In this document: positions 17,667 through 26,626 of the stretch, in pieces
How positions within the stretch are numbered: position 1 is the stretch's first letter
How the letters are laid out: every line of letters begins with the position of its first letter
Source of the DNA: Acidobacteriaceae bacterium KBS 83
GTDB lineage: Bacteria; Acidobacteriota; Terriglobia; Terriglobales; Acidobacteriaceae
Direction of reading: 5' to 3'
DNA length: 64,000 nt
Assembly: GCA_000381585.1 (NCBI GenBank)
Contig: KB906734.1
Coordinates: forward strand, 744,001 to 808,000
The notes under the pieces: model-generated
What the model was told of the DNA's origin: nothing
The model's input: only the letters and a program-made list of their open reading frames with translations
The model's database searches: none
Made by a program: the position numbers and the translations under genes

Positions 17667-19034
17667 TCAATATGCCGAATCGTCTTCGTGCTTTCCTTCC
17701 GGCAGCGATTTCAAAAACTCCACCAGGTCCAACTTCTCCCGGCTGCCAAGCCCCAGCCGGAAACATGCGTCATAGTGATTCACCACCGCCATCAGCGTCG
17801 GGAAGCGTCCATCGTGATAGAAGCCGCCCTTGGTGTGCGTCCACAACCCGTTCAGCGGCGTCGTGCGATAGCGCTTGTCGGGAGCGCGGTTCGCCTGGAA
17901 ATCATCTACGCACACCTCTTCGCCGGTATGCATATTCCATCCCGGCTCCGTGTAAAGCGGCGGCACGTGGCACGACGAGCACTTCCCCTCGCCGCTGAAT
18001 ATCTCTTTGCCCCGTTCCGCTGCCTCTTCATTGAAACTCTTGCGCGGCGGCGCCGGTGCCGCAATATCAAGTTGATACAAATGCAGAGCAGCAAGCGTCG
18101 GCGTAATCAGATCGGTTGTGTTCGTCGTATGCCCGAAGCCTGCCTTCGCAGCAACTGGGAACTGCCCCGCATCATCCAGCCTCGGATCGTAGAAATTCCC
18201 CTTGCCATGCATCTCCAGGTTGGCGACAAACGCATTCCAATAGGTCACGGAGCCCCAGCCGGTCCACGTGTGCAGGTTCACGCCGGCCAATCCAAAAGCG
18301 GGCGGAATCAAAACTGCGGCGGTCTTGCCGTCCGGCCGGAATGCCTTGCCGTCCAGTTCCAGCTCCGCGTCAAACTTTCCCGGTCCCCACGCATGCAGAA
18401 CCTTGCGCACCGTCGCCTGATCGGTTGATAGCAGATCGGCCAGCGGCTGCAGATTCGGCGCCAGCGCCACGATGCTGCCTATATCCAGATCGCGATTGGC
18501 CCATCCATCCAGCCTGTGCCCGATGCCCGGAGTAAGCGCGTCGTCCACCGTGGAGTGACACAGCGCGCACTGAATGCCGACGGTCTGGAGTTTGCCCCGA
18601 TGGTCGAATTTGCCGGTGACGCCGATCACGGCATTCAGTTGCAGCAACGCAACCGTCACCGCCGGATCGCTCAGATTCACCTTTCCTGCCTTGAGCTGCG
18701 CGATCAGACTCTTCGGCAGTGCATCCACATCTACCTTCAGCCCCAGCCCCAGCGCGGCCGCCGGACTCAATCCCGGTCCCACGCCACCGAGCTTTGCGCC
18801 CTCGATCGCCTGATGCAGCTTCAGCGTGTTGCCCCAGAACGCCTCGTCGCCGAAGGTATCGAAGCGAAATGTCTCTCGCCCCTGCCGCAGCATCTGTTGA
18901 GCATGGACGGAAGTACCAGCATCCGAATCGGGTCGTACCTCATAAAACGCCGATGATGAATGCTCCTGTGCGAAGAGAAGAATGCAGCCCAGCCCGGCTG
19001 CAATCAGAACGGAAAGTATCTTGCGACTGGCCAT
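17667..19034 (-). CDS. Periplasmic di-heme cytochrome c
   Basis: The 455-residue protein has a signal peptide and two heme c sites: CALCH (C156, C159, H160) and CSSCH (C352, C355, H356). The C-terminal half, with 'RGKEIFSGEGKCSSCH' and 'TTPLNGLWTHTKGGFYHDGRFPT', resembles the di-heme peroxidase/MauG-like superfamily. The spacing and the long central region are not those of a classical CcpA, so the activity is left open. It starts at ATG 19034, with GGGAGG upstream. It is likely periplasmic and redox-active. It stands alone, with no cytochrome oxidase or maturation genes nearby. Confidence 0.8.
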   Translation of the reverse strand: MASRKILSVLIAAGLGCILLFAQEHSSSAFYEVRPDSDAGTSVHAQQMLRQGRETFRFDTFGDEAFWGNTLKLHQAIEGAKLGGVGPGLSPAAALGLGLKVDVDALPKSLIAQLKAGKVNLSDPAVTVALLQLNAVIGVTGKFDHRGKLQTVGIQCALCHSTVDDALTPGIGHRLDGWANRDLDIGSIVALAPNLQPLADLLSTDQATVRKVLHAWGPGKFDAELELDGKAFRPDGKTAAVLIPPAFGLAGVNLHTWTGWGSVTYWNAFVANLEMHGKGNFYDPRLDDAGQFPVAAKAGFGHTTNTTDLITPTLAALHLYQLDIAAPAPPRKSFNEEAAERGKEIFSGEGKCSSCHVPPLYTEPGWNMHTGEEVCVDDFQANRAPDKRYRTTPLNGLWTHTKGGFYHDGRFPTLMAVVNHYDACFRLGLGSREKLDLVEFLKSLPEGKHEDDSAY

Positions 19035-19475
19035 ACCTCAACCTCCCCACTGCTCGTGCAAAGACAAAGAAGGGGCAGGAACGCCATCCGCCAGACAGCG
19101 GCGGCATTCTCTCGCTGCTCATTGCGCCGCAGAAAGGCGCTATAGAGGAATCCGCTTCGACTTGCCTTTGCTTCATCGCTCCTGTGTGAGCGCGTAGCGT
19201 GCGCACGTCGCCACAGGAACGCCACCATCTACTCGCAAGGAGCAGAGAGGCCGCAGAAGGTTACCGAGAATGACAAAGGAGTGACAATGCTTCCTTATCC
19301 AGCCGTGGCAGCCGGTATGCACACGAGTCGGATGCGAATATGTGCGCCGCTACTGGTGTGCGCAGTCCGGGACAATCGTTCGCTGATGCTGAACACCGTC
19401 GCCGCCGTCATATTCTTACATTTCACTTGCAACAGTAATTGAACGTTACTAGGCTCGGGTTGCATCGGTCGTCGC
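19035..19475. other. Gene-free stretch upstream of the di-heme cytochrome
   Basis: These 441 bp lie between the cytochrome start and the 3' end of the next minus-strand gene. Short ORFs on both strands have no recognisable product. I see no clear hairpin or RNA gene, so the stretch is best treated as the cytochrome promoter region. Confidence 0.4.
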
Positions 19476-20447
19476 TCAATCACTACGCGAACCGGCAGCA
19501 GCAGGCACCTTGGCGCTTGCCTGAACTTCCGCTAACCAAGCCTCGTACCGGTCTTTCGACAGCTTCAACACTCCACGTACACCACCGTCCACCTTGGTCA
19601 AATCAGCAACCGGCAAAAGGGACGATCCCTTCATCCCAGTCGCAGACCCGCCAAGCGATCTCTGAACCGATTCGGCGTCCCGTCCGGAAGCCAGACCCAC
19701 TTCATATTCAAATTCCACCTGCCGGCCGTAATGAATTCCAAACTGGATGGTGTCACCGGACCGGAGTAGCCCTGCGAATCTCGCATCGAGAATCTGAAAG
19801 GTGGACTGAATCTCGCTATTGTGGTCCGGCAATGTCGCCACACACCACGTCGCATCATCCCGCCGCAGATGCGCCAGCCTCTGCTCGAGCGCCGGGTCCG
19901 CAACGCTGTGGTCCAGATATCGATCAAGCTCCTGTTGCACGAGTCTGGTCGTGCCAAACGCCGCCATCTTTCCGTCCATCATCGCCAGCCACCGCACATC
20001 GCGGAAGCTGTCTCGCTCGCGAGCGAAGGGTTGTATCTCCAGCACAGCGATGCCGCGATACTGGATCGCTTTTGCGCCGGCCCCGGACCTGTAAGCAGAT
20101 CTGTAAACAACTCCCTGATCGAAGTGTCCGCTCGCCAGAAGACTGTGTTCCGCCAGCGCATCACCGCCATCGGAGGCAGCCATAATGACCTGTTCGATGA
20201 CGCGGGAGCCATCAGCTCCGGAAAGCGCCATGAAGTCATTCAGATCCATCAGGTTGTTATGCGTAATCAGCAGAAAGCTGCTTGGCTGGCCGCCGCGCGG
20301 TGCGGCAGCCATTCCGGCAACGCTTCGCGCCGTGGGAGGAACAAGCGAAAGAAGCCTGGGATTCGGCGTCACTGCCGACGCAAGAGCAATCGTGAAGAAG
20401 GGGAACAGAACCAGCAGAATCACTTTGCTGACACCGATTCGCCGCAT
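19476..20447 (-). CDS. Secreted protein of unknown function, paralogue of 11034-12029
   Basis: The 323-residue product starts at ATG 20447, with CGGAGG 5 nt upstream and a signal peptide (MRRIGVSKVILLVLFPFF, then ALASA). It shares with the 11034 protein 'LLSLVPPTARSVAGM', 'FLLITHNNLMDLNDFMALSG', 'YRGIAVLEIQPFARERDSFRDVRW' and 'FGTTRLVQQELDRYL'. The overall order is the same, so they are paralogues. No known catalytic motif is visible. It is divergent from the winged-helix/propeller sensor at 20640, which may regulate it (inference). Confidence 0.7.
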   Translation of the reverse strand: MRRIGVSKVILLVLFPFFTIALASAVTPNPRLLSLVPPTARSVAGMAAAPRGGQPSSFLLITHNNLMDLNDFMALSGADGSRVIEQVIMAASDGGDALAEHSLLASGHFDQGVVYRSAYRSGAGAKAIQYRGIAVLEIQPFARERDSFRDVRWLAMMDGKMAAFGTTRLVQQELDRYLDHSVADPALEQRLAHLRRDDATWCVATLPDHNSEIQSTFQILDARFAGLLRSGDTIQFGIHYGRQVEFEYEVGLASGRDAESVQRSLGGSATGMKGSSLLPVADLTKVDGGVRGVLKLSKDRYEAWLAEVQASAKVPAAAGSRSD

Positions 20448-20598
20448 AGAGCCTCCGTTTTCAACCCGACACTGCGAGTCGAATGCGGAGAACCTAGACC
20501 CCGTGGCTCTGAATAACAATGGCCGTGAGCTTAGATTTGCCTTCGCAAGATGTTAGCGATCAACTGCAACAAAAATCGTTGCTTAACACCATCAGGCG

Positions 20599-20613
20599 TG
20601 GCATAGAATGCCA
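20599..20613. promoter_or_regulatory. Candidate operator TGGCAT-AGA-ATGCCA
   Basis: A perfect 6-bp inverted repeat with a 3-bp spacer lies 27 bp upstream of the sensor start at 20640, within the 192-bp divergent gap. It is placed where a winged-helix regulator could control itself and the divergent secreted-protein gene. Binding is inference. Confidence 0.4.
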
Positions 20614-20639
20614 TCACCATACGTGCGAGGCGGCGTTGT

Positions 20640-22922
20640 ATGGCCTCACCAACTACCCAACCGGGCATAATTCGTTTCGGCCTCTTCGCACTCGATCCCA
20701 CCAGTCGTGAGTTGCGCAAGCGCGGCTACCTGATCCGGCTCCAGCCGCAGCAGATCGCCGTTCTCATGTTACTGACAGAGCGCGCCGGACAGATTGTCTC
20801 CCGCGAAGAGATCCATCAGCACATCTGGGGCCACGACACCTTCGTTGACTTTGAGCGCGGCATCAACTTCTCCATCAACCAGATCCGCGCCGCACTCGGA
20901 GACGACGCGGAGAAGCCGCGCTATATCGAGACCATTCCCCGCCGCGGCTACCGCTTCATCTTTCCCGTGGAAGCCATCGATCCGCCGAAAGGGCACGCTC
21001 AAGAAGACGCTCCTTCATCCGCGAAACCAATGGAGAATCTTGTCTCTCGAGCCGAACCACCCGGCCTTCCCGCCATGACAAATACCGCCACGGCGACAGC
21101 GTCTGACGCCGGGAACCACCAGACGGCAAACGGCACTCGTTGGAAATCCACGAAGTGGCTGCTCTCCGGACTTGCCCTGGCGACACTGTTGATAGTCACT
21201 GCGCTCTTGCTCGTTGGGACCCTCGGAGGTCGCCACCTGCGTTTGCCGTGGTTGGCAAAAGCGAAAGCCGTGGCTCCGCGCGAACGCACCGTTCCGCTGA
21301 CCAATTTTCGCGGCGTTGCAACCGACCCGGTGTTCTCGCCCGATGGAAAACAGTTTGCCTTCCTATGGAATGGCAAGGAGCAAAGAAAACTCGACGTCTA
21401 CGTCCAGATGATCGGCGGAGAACAGCCGCTTCGCCTGACCTCCTCCGGGATCCGGCAGATTTGTTGCATTGATTGGTCGCCCGATGGCCAATGGATTTCC
21501 TTTGCACGCTGCGACCACGGTGTGGGAGGCGTTTTCAAAGTTCCGGCCCTCGGAGGCGCGGAACGCAAAGTGACGGATGTCACCTGCATGGAAATCGTCC
21601 TGTCCTCTCCGCAGTGGACGCGAGATGGCAAGTCCATGCTGCTCAGCGACCGTTGCGTGCCGAATGGACCGTACGGAATTGTGGTATTTTCCTTCGCCAC
21701 CGGTCAGAAGCGCTGCTTGACTGCGCCACTATCGAAAAATGAAATAGACCGCAGCTTGAATTTATCTCCCGATGGAAGGGTAGTTGCATTTCTTCAATCC
21801 ACCACACCCGGTGTCGCGGAAATCTATGTCATTCCCCTCGAGGGTGGGACTCCACGGCAACTGACCAGAGACGGAAAGCGGATCACGCAGATCATGTGGT
21901 CGGCAGACGGAAGCCGCATCATCTTCTCTTCCGTGCGAGGCGGCACCTTTTCTGACCGTCTATGGCATGTTTCCCTGGACGGGGGAGACATCGAGCCTGA
22001 GAGCGTTTATTCAAACATCGGGGAGCTGTCGCCCGATGGGCAGCGGGTAGCTTTTGAAAAATTCGGAACAACGGACCCGCCCGCCATCTGGCGAGCTGAA
22101 CTCTCCGGCCCGGGCGGCCGGGTCCTTAGCCAGAGAAAACTCATCGGATCAGCTTTATACGATGGACAGCCTCAGCTATCGCCGGATCAAACGAAAATAC
22201 TCTTCGCGTCACTTCGCTCGGGAGAGAACGAGGTGTGGAGAAGCAATGTAGATGGGAGCAACTTCCTGCAACTCACCTCGTTCGGAGGGGAGCTCGCAGG
22301 AACCCCGCGTTGGTCCCCCGATGGGAAATGGATTACCCTCGACCGCCGTCCCGAAGCGCATAGCCAGATCTATGTCATCGATGCCGAGGGACGAAACATG
22401 CATGCCATCACGTCCGGTGACTATGACAACTCGGTTCCCAGCTGGTCACGGGATAGGCAGTGGATCTATTTCGGCTCTATGCGAACAGGCGAATGGCAGC
22501 TATGGAAGCAGAAGCCTGAAGGAGGCGGTCCAGTTCAGGTCACGCAACACGGAGGGTTCACCGCCTTTGAATCTTACGACGGCAAAACCGTGTACTACTC
22601 GAAGCGGGATGGGGAAGGCATCTGGAGTATTCCCGTGGCTGGTGGAGCGGAGACTCGCGTGACTGCCGCGCCCCGTCTTGGAAACTGGGGCAACTTCGCA
22701 GTATCTGAAACCGGTCTCTATCTGCTCGATGACGACGTCATGCCGCGCCCAACCATCGAGTTCTACAATTTCCAGACTCGTAAATTGACACCGGTGATTC
22801 GGCTGGAGCACTCAGGACACGCATGGGCCCCGGGCCTGGATGCCTCACGCGACGGGCGCACGGTCCTCTTTGTGCAGTGGGAGCCGCAAGCCTCGCTTGC
22901 CATGGTCGAAGACTTTCAGTGA
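20640..22922 (+). CDS. Membrane-anchored winged-helix regulator with TolB-like propeller
   Basis: The 760-residue protein has an OmpR/PhoB-type winged helix at ~12-110 ('RLQPQQIAVLMLLTERAG', 'YIETIPRRGYRF'). A linker, then one membrane segment at ~178-200, precede a long TolB/WD40 propeller with repeated 'SPDG' blades ('FSPDGKQFAFLW', 'WSPDGQWISFAR', 'WSPDGKWITLDR'). It resembles CadC/ToxR-like one-component receptors, with the propeller on the far side of the membrane. It starts at ATG 20640, with GAGGCGG upstream. The fragment at 1-1054 is a paralogue. It is divergent from a secreted protein gene. Ligand and targets are unknown. Confidence 0.85.
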   Translation: MASPTTQPGIIRFGLFALDPTSRELRKRGYLIRLQPQQIAVLMLLTERAGQIVSREEIHQHIWGHDTFVDFERGINFSINQIRAALGDDAEKPRYIETIPRRGYRFIFPVEAIDPPKGHAQEDAPSSAKPMENLVSRAEPPGLPAMTNTATATASDAGNHQTANGTRWKSTKWLLSGLALATLLIVTALLLVGTLGGRHLRLPWLAKAKAVAPRERTVPLTNFRGVATDPVFSPDGKQFAFLWNGKEQRKLDVYVQMIGGEQPLRLTSSGIRQICCIDWSPDGQWISFARCDHGVGGVFKVPALGGAERKVTDVTCMEIVLSSPQWTRDGKSMLLSDRCVPNGPYGIVVFSFATGQKRCLTAPLSKNEIDRSLNLSPDGRVVAFLQSTTPGVAEIYVIPLEGGTPRQLTRDGKRITQIMWSADGSRIIFSSVRGGTFSDRLWHVSLDGGDIEPESVYSNIGELSPDGQRVAFEKFGTTDPPAIWRAELSGPGGRVLSQRKLIGSALYDGQPQLSPDQTKILFASLRSGENEVWRSNVDGSNFLQLTSFGGELAGTPRWSPDGKWITLDRRPEAHSQIYVIDAEGRNMHAITSGDYDNSVPSWSRDRQWIYFGSMRTGEWQLWKQKPEGGGPVQVTQHGGFTAFESYDGKTVYYSKRDGEGIWSIPVAGGAETRVTAAPRLGNWGNFAVSETGLYLLDDDVMPRPTIEFYNFQTRKLTPVIRLEHSGHAWAPGLDASRDGRTVLFVQWEPQASLAMVEDFQ

Positions 22923-23460
22923 TTGCCAACCGCCGCGGCACAGCGAGACGCATAGACTGTTTACCGCTGACCAAGACCCCGGCGCCACCAAATCTTGGCT
23001 CGCTAGAACTTCATCTCCGCCCGACGAATCCCAAAACCAGACCGCATTAAACGCCATCCGCAAAAACCTGCCAAATTACGCCTCCAAATTGCTATTCTGA
23101 AAATAGGGTGATCTACGACAGTTGACAGCCAGTCGTGCCCAACTCGCAGACTTTCCCGCTAAGTTCTTTCACTAGACTACTTAAGCGCCAAGTAACCTAT
23201 TATCAACAATTTACGAACGAGACCTCCCGTTTGCATCGGGAACAGTGCAGACGTGCGCCAATAAGTCATTTAGACAGAAGACCTAAGCGGTAACTCCAAT
23301 GCCTGGACGACTTTAGCTATCGGGCGGCTGACTAAACCGCAGAAACGAAGCTGGTTACAAACCGGTCTCCGGTACCGGGGGGGAGGGGGTAACAGTACCG
23401 TTACCCAACTCGATTCCCATCCGTTGTCCCAACCCGGGACCATCCTTATAACCAGAAGGC
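22923..23460. other. Gene-free stretch with G-tract before the HNH gene
   Basis: This 538-bp stretch has no credible ORF and a lower GC content than its flanks. It includes a purine G-tract at 23377-23389 (seven G, A, five G) overlapping a GGGTAAC/GTTACCC stem at 23387-23406, plus a GTCCC-AACCC-GGGAC palindrome near 23425. It could be a long leader of the HNH gene, a degraded region or a small RNA locus. The sequence alone does not decide. Confidence 0.5.
23387..23406. other. Hairpin next to a G-tract
   Basis: GGGTAAC-N6-GTTACCC is a perfect 7-bp stem with a 6-nt loop. It starts inside the G-tract at 23377-23389, about 55 bp upstream of the HNH gene. It could form an RNA structure in the leader. 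Confidence 0.45.
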
Positions 23461-23991
23461 ATGAGCACTCGCCGCACCATGCCCGGAGGCTGGGCGCCGT
23501 ACCGCACGCTCCCCCGTGGCGCGGGCGGCCGATGCCTCTGCCGATGGTGCGCCGTCGAAGTCGGAAAAGGCCGCCGAACCTTCTGCTCGGATGAGTGCGT
23601 GCACCAGTGGCGCGTCCGCTCCGACCGCGGCTACCTCCGCGACCAGGTCCTCAAACGCGACCGCGGCGTTTGCAAAAGCTGCCGTGTGGACACGCTCGTC
23701 GCCCACGGGATCCTGAAGCGCTCCCGCGGCGCCACGCGCCAGCGTCTGCTCAACTACTGGGACCTCGCCGGCTACACCGGCCGCTCCCTCTGGGAGGCCG
23801 ACCACATCGTCCCCGTCATCGAAGGCGGCGGTGAATGCGACCTCTCGAACCTGCGCACCCTCTGCCTGCGCTGCCACCGGATGGCCACCCTCGGCCTCCG
23901 CCTCCGCCGTGCCGAAGCCCGCCAGCTTGTACGCGCCGCGGAACATGCAGAGTGCGAGCTTGCCGCCGTCTCCGCACCGGCCCTATCCTGA
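23461..23991 (+). CDS. HNH endonuclease-like protein
   Basis: The 176-residue protein has an N-terminal zinc knuckle (cysteines 25, 27, 30, 42, 46), then an HNH core. The core has a CKSC pair (71/74), 'EADHIVPVIEGG' (D114, H115), N130 in 'CDLSNLRTL' and CLRCH (135-139) giving the last His. This is the arrangement of zinc-stabilised HNH nucleases. It is not next to restriction-modification, toxin or phage genes, so its role is open. ATG 23461 follows AGAAGG almost directly; ATG 23479 is an alternative start. It follows a gene-free stretch and precedes the glycogen synthase by 38 bp. Confidence 0.75.
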   Translation: MSTRRTMPGGWAPYRTLPRGAGGRCLCRWCAVEVGKGRRTFCSDECVHQWRVRSDRGYLRDQVLKRDRGVCKSCRVDTLVAHGILKRSRGATRQRLLNYWDLAGYTGRSLWEADHIVPVIEGGGECDLSNLRTLCLRCHRMATLGLRLRRAEARQLVRAAEHAECELAAVSAPALS

Positions 23992-24029
23992 TCCGGCTTT
24001 CTTAAAGCTGGCTCAGGAGAACAGCACGC

Positions 24030-25241
24030 ATGCGAGCAGCGCTCTTCACCCGCGAATTCCCGCCCCACATCTACGGCGGCGCCGGCGTCCACGTCGACTA
24101 TCTGAGCCGCGAGCTCGCCAAGAAAATCGACGTCGAAGTCCACTGCTGGGGCAAGCAGCACTCCGACGTTGGCCGTCTCCACGTGCGCGGCCAGAAGCCC
24201 TGGTCGGAAATCACCGACGGCACCACCGGCAAGTTCAAGGGAGCGCTCGAAGCCCTCAGCCTCAATCTCACCCAGGTGAAGGCACTTGAAGGCATCGACG
24301 TCTGCCACACCCACACCTGGTACGTTTCGATGGCCGGCTTCCTCGCCAAGAAGCTCTATAACATTCCATTCGTCCTCACCACGCACTCACTCGAACCCCT
24401 GCGCGCCTGGAAGTCTGAGCAGCTCGGCTCCGGCTACGCCATGAGCTCCTGGATGGAGAGCACAGCCATCCACGAAGCCGACGCCATCATCGCCGTCTCG
24501 AACGGCACCAAGGCCGACGTGCTCCGCGCCTACGACGTGCCTGCCGAACGCGTCCACGTCATCTACAACGGCATCGACCTCGACGAGTATCAGCAGACCG
24601 CTGACACCACCGCACTCATCGAGTACGGCGTCGACCCGGCCATCCCCTATGTCCTCTTCGTTGGCCGCATTACCCGCCAGAAGGGCGTCACTCACCTGGT
24701 CGACGCCATCCGCTATCTCCCGCCTGAGACCCAGATCGTCCTCTGCGCCGGCGCACCGGACACGCCTGAGATCGCCGCCGAGATGCGCGCCAAGGTCGAC
24801 GAGGCCCGGCACCACAACCCCCACATCGTCTGGATCGAGAAGATGGTCACCCGCGCAGAGACCATCCAGCTCTACTCCCATGCCCGGGTCTTCTGCTGCC
24901 CCTCCGTCTACGAACCCTTCGGCATCATCAATCTGGAAGCCATGGCCTGCCGCGCCCCCGTGGTTGCCAGCGCCACCGGCGGCATCCTCGAAGTCGTCGT
25001 CGACAGCGAGACCGGCTACCTCGTGCCCTTCAAGCAGGACCCGGTCACCAGCTTCCCGGTGGACCCGGACCAGTTCGCCCGCGATCTGGCGGCGAAGCTT
25101 ACCACATTGCTGAAGGACCCCGCCGCCTGCAAGCGCATGGGGCAGGCCGGCCGTCGGCGCGTGGAACAGCATTTCGCCTGGTCCAGCATCGCGGACCAGA
25201 CCATCGCCCTCTATCGGGAGTTGATCAATCGTAGGAAGTAG
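24030..25241 (+). CDS. GT4 glycogen synthase / maltose-1-phosphate synthase-like
   Basis: The 403-residue GT-B glycosyltransferase opens with 'REFPPHIYGGAGVHVDYLSR' and contains 'DVCHTHTWYVSMAGFLAK', 'VIYNGIDLDEY', 'LFVGRITRQKGVTHLV' and the E-x7-E catalytic region 'EPFGIINLEAMACRAPVVA'. These match the actinobacterial-type glycogen synthase (ADP-glucose dependent, GlgA of Corynebacterium or GlgM). It would elongate alpha-glucan or make maltose-1-phosphate. AGGAGAA precedes ATG 24030. No other glg genes are in the window, so the exact product is uncertain. Confidence 0.85.
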   Translation: MRAALFTREFPPHIYGGAGVHVDYLSRELAKKIDVEVHCWGKQHSDVGRLHVRGQKPWSEITDGTTGKFKGALEALSLNLTQVKALEGIDVCHTHTWYVSMAGFLAKKLYNIPFVLTTHSLEPLRAWKSEQLGSGYAMSSWMESTAIHEADAIIAVSNGTKADVLRAYDVPAERVHVIYNGIDLDEYQQTADTTALIEYGVDPAIPYVLFVGRITRQKGVTHLVDAIRYLPPETQIVLCAGAPDTPEIAAEMRAKVDEARHHNPHIVWIEKMVTRAETIQLYSHARVFCCPSVYEPFGIINLEAMACRAPVVASATGGILEVVVDSETGYLVPFKQDPVTSFPVDPDQFARDLAAKLTTLLKDPAACKRMGQAGRRRVEQHFAWSSIADQTIALYRELINRRK

Positions 25242-25306
25242 CGCGTCGGAACAGATAACATCGAGTTGAAAACTCCAGTTCTCTCGCGACATCACTGTCA
25301 ACCAAC

Positions 25307-26605
25307 GTGGCGAGTTCTCGAAGACTAGCCAGCGGCGTTGGCAAGCCGCACAATACAACCGTGCACCCACTCGGCCTGATCTTCGGACTATTCGCCATCG
25401 GCACCGTGCTGCTCGATGCCTTCGAGACCATCATCCTGCCGCGCCGCGCAAGCGGAAAGATCCGGCTTACCCGAGTCTTCTATAGGGTCACTTGGCGGCC
25501 TTGGGCAGCGGTGGTAGGCCGCTTCAGCAATCGTCGCTTGCGCGAGACCGGTTTCAGCTTTTATGGCCCTCTCTCCCTTCTCCTCCTCATGGCGCTTTGG
25601 GCGGTGGGATTGGTGTTCGGCTTCGGTCTCATGTTCTGGGGTTTAGGCGCACCGCTGCATGATCCTCTCGGCCTCCATCCGCTTCACACTGCGATCTACA
25701 TCAGCGGCACCACCCTGTTCACACTAGGCCTCGGCGACATCATTCCGCTGAATCACTGGGCGCGCGACCTTGTCATTGTCGAAGCGGGCACTGGACTTGG
25801 CTTCGTAGCCATGGTCATCGGCTATCTGCCCGTTCTCTATCAGGCCTTCTCGCGACGGGAAGGGTCGATCGCCCTGCTTGATGGACGTGCCGGCTCGCCT
25901 CCCACCGCGAGCGAGCTGCTGCGCCGCCACTCCAGCGATGGTGGCAACGACGCGCTGGTTGCGCTGCTGGAAGAGTGGGAACGCTGGTCGGCGGAGATGC
26001 TCGAAAGCCACATTTCGTATCCCCTGCTGTGCTATTTCCGCTCGCAACACGACAATCAGAGCTGGCTCAGCGCCATCACCGCAATTCTCGACACCTGCGC
26101 TGTTCTGCTTTCGATCGTCGAGTGCTCAGCCTGCCGCCAGGCGCGGCTCACCTTTGCTATGGCGCGCCACACCGTTGTCGATCTGCTGCTCGTCTTCAAC
26201 CTGCAGCCGGTCGCTATGCCCAAGCCCCCCGTTCCGGCTGCCGTGGCCGATGCGAGCAAGGATGGAACAGACGCACCGACGCGCCTGTCCGAGCCTGAGT
26301 TAGTCCGGCTCACCGAGGTCCTATGCAAGGCCGGCTATCGCCTCCGCCTCGAACCGGAGCGTCTGGCCCTGCTACGCAAGCTGCGCTGGATGTATGAAGG
26401 GCAGGTACTCGCGTTGTCGCGCTACCTCTGCATGCCGCTGCCGTCGTTTGTTACAGAAAAACCAGGACGCGACACGTGGATGCTGGTCAACAATCTGCTG
26501 GAGCTTTACTCCACACAACCGCAGGCAACCGACGAGGACACCCACGCAGCGACCCTGATGGCCCGCACGCGTGAGATCTTTGCCGATGAGCCGCACGCTT
26601 TCTAG
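25307..26605 (+). CDS. Two-pore-helix-type ion channel (K+ channel-like) with long cytoplasmic tail
   Basis: The 432-residue protein has membrane segments in its first ~190 residues and a pore signature 'TTLFTLGLGDIIPLN', which resembles the K+ filter TVGYGD with Leu in place of Tyr. About 240 residues of mostly helical cytoplasmic domain follow. They are not a recognisable RCK domain. The start is uncertain: GTG 25307 is used, and GTG 25361 would begin directly before the first hydrophobic stretch. It converges on the GH79 gene with 21 bp between the stops. Confidence 0.65.
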   Translation: MASSRRLASGVGKPHNTTVHPLGLIFGLFAIGTVLLDAFETIILPRRASGKIRLTRVFYRVTWRPWAAVVGRFSNRRLRETGFSFYGPLSLLLLMALWAVGLVFGFGLMFWGLGAPLHDPLGLHPLHTAIYISGTTLFTLGLGDIIPLNHWARDLVIVEAGTGLGFVAMVIGYLPVLYQAFSRREGSIALLDGRAGSPPTASELLRRHSSDGGNDALVALLEEWERWSAEMLESHISYPLLCYFRSQHDNQSWLSAITAILDTCAVLLSIVECSACRQARLTFAMARHTVVDLLLVFNLQPVAMPKPPVPAAVADASKDGTDAPTRLSEPELVRLTEVLCKAGYRLRLEPERLALLRKLRWMYEGQVLALSRYLCMPLPSFVTEKPGRDTWMLVNNLLELYSTQPQATDEDTHAATLMARTREIFADEPHAF

Positions 26606-26626
26606 CGGAGCCGCGTAACCCGTCGT

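Noticed and set aside
24387-25370. 327-codon minus-strand ORF over the glycogen synthase
   Set aside because: Antisense shadow of a clear GT4 gene; Asp/Val/Gly-rich translation without motifs.
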